Origin: JBFXDW01 sp050180745
GTDB taxonomy: Bacteria > Pseudomonadota > Alphaproteobacteria > UBA9219
Direction of reading: 5' to 3'
NCBI GenBank assembly: GCA_050180745.1
Contig: JBFXDW010000068.1
Coordinates: 1-9,758 of the forward strand
Length of the DNA stretch: 9,758 nucleotides
In this document: positions 7,297 to 9,758 of the stretch, piece after piece
Layout of the letters: the number at the start of each line of letters is the position of its first letter
How positions within the stretch are numbered: position 1 is the stretch's first letter
Translations under genes and position numbers: made by a program
Notes under the pieces: model-generated
The model's input: the letters and a program-made list of their open reading frames with translations, nothing else
Database searches by the model: none
Told to the model about the DNA's origin: nothing

Positions 7297-8568
7297 ATGA
7301 TAAAGCGATTAGCCTATGTTCGTCTTTTTCTAGGGCGGGTGCTTTTGGTAGGGCTTTTGGTGAGCGGTGGTGCGCGTCCTGTTTGGGCGCAAACGCCAGT
7401 TGTGGATCCGACAGGAAATGCCCTTTTGGCAATAATTTCAGCGGCATCAACAGCGCTTCAATCCCTTATTCCTGTGGCGTTAACGTATCTTCAAGAGTTA
7501 ACGCAATCGGTAAATTCTGGTGTTATATTGGGTTTGGAAGCAGTAACTGGGGTCACAAAAGATTCTGCAGATTACGTCAGTGATTCGATCTATCAAACTG
7601 CGCAGATAAATGCGGTGGCAAAGATAGCATCAGATAACCCCGAAACACCTGTTCGGAATGTGCGGCTGTGCCATAATATGCGCGCGATCCAAGTGGGGGG
7701 GACGACAGGTTCTTTCCATCATAAGCATGCCAAAGCTCTGTTGGACGGCTGGGAAGAGTATGAGAAAAACTTCCCTAAGGGAAATGGTCCTGCGGCGCTG
7801 CGGGAACTTCTGGCAAATCGGTGCAATAAAGCGGCAGCTGGGACGGGGTATATGTCTGCTGATGAAGCGCCAGACGATGCTCAAGCTTGTGTAGCGACCA
7901 AAGATGAGTTCGTTGGGGCGGATGAAAGCATAAATACGATAGCGCCGGATGCATCAGAAGAACCTCTTGAAATGCCGCCTATGGATTCGGCGGGGCATTT
8001 CACGCCAGATCTGACGGATGATCAGCAGATCTTCTATATGGCGGGATTGAATCTTTGTTACAATGCGGCAGGTCCGCATCCGCGGTCACCGTATAAGGAA
8101 GAGCTGAAGGTTCCGGAGAAACAGGCGAGTGCGGGGATATATGCCCAGTGCAAACCGCTCAAGAGCGCGTTTGTGAAGAAATGTTTTGATCGATTGGCGT
8201 ATGTGTCACGGCCCGATTGTGCGAATGCTAGTGATGATAAATTGAAAGAATTGTGCGAAAGCCATCACAAGATCTGTCAGGATGCGATTGATGATGGTTT
8301 AGAGCTTCCGGATTCCTTTGGGGCTTGTAATGAAACACTTGGCCTGAGCCCCTTTCAGGTTGAATGGATCCAACATAATCGCTGTACGGCATGGAATGCG
8401 GCAACGGATATCATGGGCGAGGGAGCAACACCAGAAGAACAAGCGGAACGCGTAAGGGCGTGTCAGGCCTCTTTGATGCAGTGGGAACATCGGGTGGAGA
8501 ATGATGGTCTTCTCGAGGCCTTCAATGCTTTGCTTAAAGTGCCACAATGTTTTAAGGCGATGGATTAG
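7297..8568 (+). CDS. Exported cysteine-rich protein of unknown function (423 aa), paralogue of the gene at 9292
   Basis: No family is recognised. GAGGT at 7286-7290 lies six bases before the ATG. The signal peptide is MIKRLAYVRLFLGRVLLVGL plus LVSGGARPVWA, with cleavage likely after residue 31. Residues 40-86 are alanine/leucine-rich and probably helical. From LEAVTGV (80-86) the protein matches the partial product of the gene at 9292, with only one amino-acid difference across residues 88-147. Features include LCHNMRAIQVGGTTGSFHHK (124-143), an acidic linker at about 203-240, and 13 cysteines (C125, 176, 198, 254, 285, 296, 308, 320, 327, 344, 363, 389, 418), implying disulphides outside the cytoplasm. 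It is probably co-transcribed with the 226-aa gene. A surface or secretion-apparatus component is possible, but nothing in the sequence proves it. Confidence 0.87.
   Translation: MIKRLAYVRLFLGRVLLVGLLVSGGARPVWAQTPVVDPTGNALLAIISAASTALQSLIPVALTYLQELTQSVNSGVILGLEAVTGVTKDSADYVSDSIYQTAQINAVAKIASDNPETPVRNVRLCHNMRAIQVGGTTGSFHHKHAKALLDGWEEYEKNFPKGNGPAALRELLANRCNKAAAGTGYMSADEAPDDAQACVATKDEFVGADESINTIAPDASEEPLEMPPMDSAGHFTPDLTDDQQIFYMAGLNLCYNAAGPHPRSPYKEELKVPEKQASAGIYAQCKPLKSAFVKKCFDRLAYVSRPDCANASDDKLKELCESHHKICQDAIDDGLELPDSFGACNETLGLSPFQVEWIQHNRCTAWNAATDIMGEGATPEEQAERVRACQASLMQWEHRVENDGLLEAFNALLKVPQCFKAMD
7558..7739 (+). repeat. Near-identical duplicated segment, copy 1 (inside the 423-aa gene)
   Basis: Codons 88-148 of the 423-aa gene match 9577-9758 with one difference in 182 nt: G at 7612 against A at 9631, giving Ala106 versus Thr. 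The 20 bases at 7541-7560, which straddle the left edge, differ at seven positions, and all seven lie before 7558. The boundary is therefore sharp. The right end is unknown because the second copy runs off the window. Confidence 0.97.
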
Positions 8569-8577
8569 GAGAGAGGG

Positions 8578-8597
8578 CATGGGAACCACATTTGGAT
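8578..8597 (+). repeat. CATTTGG repeat, copy 1
   Basis: CATGGGAACCACATTTGGAT begins nine bases after the stop of the 423-aa gene. It matches the sequence at 8634-8653 at 18 of 20 positions, as a direct repeat. Confidence 0.8.
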
Positions 8598-8633
8598 TTA
8601 GAGAGGGGTTCTTTCCTCTCCTCGCTATCCATG

Positions 8634-8653
8634 CATGGCAACCGCATTTGGAT
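8634..8653 (+). repeat. CATTTGG repeat, copy 2 (left arm of an inverted pair)
   Basis: CATGGCAACCGCATTTGGAT continues into ATTTA. It is a direct repeat of copy 1 and an inverted repeat of copy 3. With copy 3 it brackets the palindrome pair at 8708-8860, lying about 50 bp outside it on each side. Confidence 0.8.
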
Positions 8654-8707
8654 ATTTACTTTTTTCTTCTTTTTGTCACCTTTTTGTCTCTGGCTTCCTC
8701 TCTTTCC

Positions 8708-8753
8708 GTCATTCCAGATAAGCGTCTGAAAGACGCGAAAGTCTGGAATCCCA
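8708..8753 (+). repeat. Palindromic element A (CGTCATTCC type)
   Basis: The element starts CGTCATTCC and ends GGAATCCCAT. The outer stem is ATTCCAGA (8711-8718) with TCTGGAAT (8742-8749). The inner stem is GCGTCT (8722-8727) with AGACGC (8731-8736) around a GAA loop. It resembles the dispersed 'CGTCATTCCCGC...GCGGGAATCC' palindromes of many proteobacterial genomes, but is longer and has two stems. It is inverted relative to element B. Confidence 0.88.
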
Positions 8754-8812
8754 TTTGGTTATTTTCAGAATTTACAAAAAAGATAAACGTTGCAAGTTCT
8801 GGACATAAAAAA

Positions 8813-8860
8813 ATGGGATTCCGGATCTTCACGCCCTTCGGGCGCTTGTCCGGAATGACG
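8813..8860 (-). repeat. Palindromic element B (CGTCATTCC type, opposite orientation)
   Basis: This is the reverse-complement relative of element A. The outer stem is ATTCCGGA (8818-8825) with TCCGGAAT (8849-8856). The inner stem is CGCCC (8832-8836) with GGGCG (8840-8844) around TTC. Several differences from element A change both bases of a stem pair, so both copies keep the hairpin. Confidence 0.88.
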
Positions 8861-8913
8861 GAGATTTTTTTGATGAATGGGGAGAGATATGCAAAGCCAA
8901 TCTTCCCTAAATA

Positions 8914-8931
8914 CCAAATGCGGTTTCCATG
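8914..8931 (-). repeat. CATTTGG repeat, copy 3 (right arm of the inverted pair)
   Basis: CCAAATGCGGTTTCCATG is the reverse complement of CATGGAAACCGCATTTGG and pairs with copy 2 apart from one base. The match extends through TAAATA just upstream with a one-base gap. Confidence 0.8.
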
Positions 8932-8948
8932 GCCATCCATGCCATTTT

Positions 8949-8976
8949 CGTCATTCCCGCAGATGCGGGAATCCAT
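8949..8976 (+). repeat. Palindromic element C (short form)
   Basis: CGTCATTCCCGC, loop AGAT, then GCGGGAATCCAT. The stem ATTCCCGC (8953-8960) with GCGGGAAT (8965-8972) is a perfect 8 bp. This is the common short form of the proteobacterial palindrome. Confidence 0.88.
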
Positions 8977-9090
8977 ATCTGAAAGAGGAAGAAAGACAGG
9001 ACCTTGCAAAAAAAAGGCCCCATCGCTTGATCTTATGACAACCACCAGCACGTTCTGCTGTAGCGTTTTGGCCAGCATCACCTATCGGAG

Positions 9091-9118
9091 ATGGATCCCC
9101 GTTTTCACGGGGATGACG
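9091..9118 (-). repeat. Palindromic element D (short form, opposite orientation)
   Basis: ATGGATCCCCGT, loop TTTC, then ACGGGGATGACG. The stem ATCCCCGT (9095-9102) with ACGGGGAT (9107-9114) is a perfect 8 bp. Orientation is opposite to element C, so the four palindromes alternate in direction (A+, B-, C+, D-). Confidence 0.85.
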
Positions 9119-9255
9119 GAAAAGGGGTAGGGAGATTATATGCGAGGGGGGCTAAAAGAATAAAATATGGGCAAAAATCTAAATACGGATGCCATAGTTT
9201 ATCCTGCTTTTCTTGTTAGGAAAGTGTGGCTTAGATATCCGCTCTTTCCTGCGGG

Positions 9256-9262
9256 GGAGGAG
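9256..9262 (+). promoter_or_regulatory. Strong ribosome binding site pointing to an alternative TTG start at 9271
   Basis: GGAGGAG lies eight bases before an in-frame TTG at 9271 but about 29 bases before the ATG at 9292. If TTG 9271 is used, the protein gains seven residues (MLGTKDI) ahead of MKKK. The ATG gives the more classical signal peptide but has no good Shine-Dalgarno. The evidence does not settle which start is used. Confidence 0.5.
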
Positions 9263-9291
9263 AGAAAAACTTGTTGGGTACCAAAGATATC

Positions 9292-9758
9292 ATGAAAAAA
9301 AAGCTTACACCTTTCTCGCGAGCTGTTGTGGTGATTGTGCTGGCCTTTTGTTTATGTTTGCCGTCAAGGCCCACAAAGGCAACGTGGTGCGATGAACCAG
9401 TGTGTCCGGGCGATGTTGTGATTGATGCAGGAAAGGCATCATTTCTAGCTATATGGGAGGCAGCACAGGCTGCTTGGGGTTATATTTTTATAGCGAAAAT
9501 AGAATTGCAAGGGCTTTGGGAGCAAACAGCAGCGTCGGCAAAGACACTTGCTTTGGAAGCTGTGACGGGTGTTAAGAAAGATTCTGCAGATTACGTCAGT
9601 GATTCGATCTATCAAACTGCGCAGATAAATACGGTGGCAAAGATAGCATCAGATAACCCCGAAACACCTGTTCGGAATGTGCGGCTGTGCCATAATATGC
9701 GCGCGATCCAAGTGGGGGGGACGACAGGTTCTTTCCATCATAAGCATGCCAAAGCTCT
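9292..9758 (+). CDS. Exported cysteine-containing protein, paralogue of the 423-aa protein; 3' end outside window
   Basis: The frame is open from ATG 9292 to the last base (155 full codons). The signal peptide is MKKKLTPFSRAVVVIVLAFC plus LCLPSRPTKA, with cleavage near residue 30. The next 55 residues (from TWCDEPVCPGDVV to AKTLA) differ from the 423-aa protein and carry two cysteines of their own. From LEAVTGV onward the proteins align, and from codon 96 they are almost identical (single Thr/Ala change at residue 114). It is therefore a second member of the same unknown family with a different N-terminal segment. It is not in the immediate operon of the 226/423-aa pair, because 723 bp of repeats lie between. 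A possible upstream TTG start at 9271 has the better ribosome binding site. Function is unknown. Confidence 0.87.
   Translation, partial: MKKKLTPFSRAVVVIVLAFCLCLPSRPTKATWCDEPVCPGDVVIDAGKASFLAIWEAAQAAWGYIFIAKIELQGLWEQTAASAKTLALEAVTGVKKDSADYVSDSIYQTAQINTVAKIASDNPETPVRNVRLCHNMRAIQVGGTTGSFHHKHAKA
9577..9758 (+). repeat. Near-identical duplicated segment, copy 2 (inside the partial paralogue)
   Basis: This matches 7558-7739 with a constant offset of 2019 bp and one mismatch (A at 9631). The match is still unbroken at the window edge, so the true length of the shared segment is not known. Confidence 0.97.

Larger units (their letters stand above)
8569..9291. other. Repeat-rich non-coding interval between the two paralogues
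   Basis: These 723 bases contain no convincing gene. From 8578 to 9118 they are dominated by three copies of a CATGG-AACC-CATTTGG sequence and four palindromes bounded by CGTCATTCC or its complement. Long open frames cross the area on both strands (+ 8501-9130, - 8656-9081), but their peptides are translations of the palindromes. From 9119 to about 9250 I see nothing definite. The ribosome binding site for the next gene lies at 9256-9262. Confidence 0.8.

Noticed and set aside
8601..8620. Hairpin GAGAGG/CCTCTC after the 423-aa gene as a terminator
   Set aside because: The stem is only 6 bp and is not followed by a T-run, so it is too weak to call.
8656..9081. Open frame of 141 codons on the - strand
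   Set aside because: It lies wholly within the repeat-rich interval and reads the palindromes on the other strand (SVIPDKRPKGVKIRNP type peptide). It is a repeat artefact.
8501..9130. Open frame of 209 codons on the + strand overlapping the end of the 423-aa gene
   Set aside because: It starts inside the 423-aa gene in another frame. Most of its length crosses the palindromic repeats, which yield typical spurious peptides ending in GMTE. There is no ribosome binding site and no recognisable domain.

Overview
The window looks like a chromosomal segment of an alphaproteobacterium. The main reason is gene order: the end of lpxI overlaps lpxB, followed by lptC, lptA, lptB and rpoN. An LptC-LptA-LptB-RpoN series is typical of alphaproteobacteria, and so is LpxI instead of LpxH as the UDP-diacylglucosamine hydrolase. 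The genus cannot be read from the sequence. All recognised genes are on the + strand.

Layout. Positions 1-3770 are an envelope block. It covers lipid A disaccharide synthesis (lpxI 3' end, lpxB) and the LPS export machine (lptC, lptA, lptB). Most joints are start/stop overlaps, which suggests translational coupling. The exception is a 237-bp structured gap between lptC and lptA. Positions 3771-3932 are filled almost exactly by a heptanucleotide repeat that forms an inverted pair. rpoN (sigma-54) starts six bases after it. The gene after rpoN encodes an O-antigen-ligase-like (Wzy_C) membrane protein, where many relatives carry hpf/raiA and ptsN. From 6600 the character changes. There are two adjacent genes for exported, cysteine-rich proteins of unknown function (226 and 423 aa). 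A 723-bp non-coding stretch full of palindromic repeats follows. Then comes the start of a third exported protein (9292 to the window edge), a paralogue of the 423-aa protein.

How the genes fit together. LpxI and LpxB make the lipid A disaccharide. LptB powers extraction of finished LPS at the inner membrane, and LptC and LptA carry it across the periplasm. The Wzy_C protein probably joins or polymerises glycan on the lipid A-core. The exported proteins have no recognised family. Thirteen cysteines in the mature 423-aa protein and seven in the 226-aa protein suggest disulphide-stabilised domains outside the cytoplasm.

Best leads for novelty: (1) the two paralogues share 182 nt with a single mismatch, starting abruptly after diverged sequence, which suggests recent gene conversion or recombination; (2) two palindromes in the repeat-rich gap differ by compensatory base-pair changes; (3) the heptamer inverted repeat fills the lptB-rpoN gap. 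No CRISPR array, tRNA, rRNA or transposase gene was seen.
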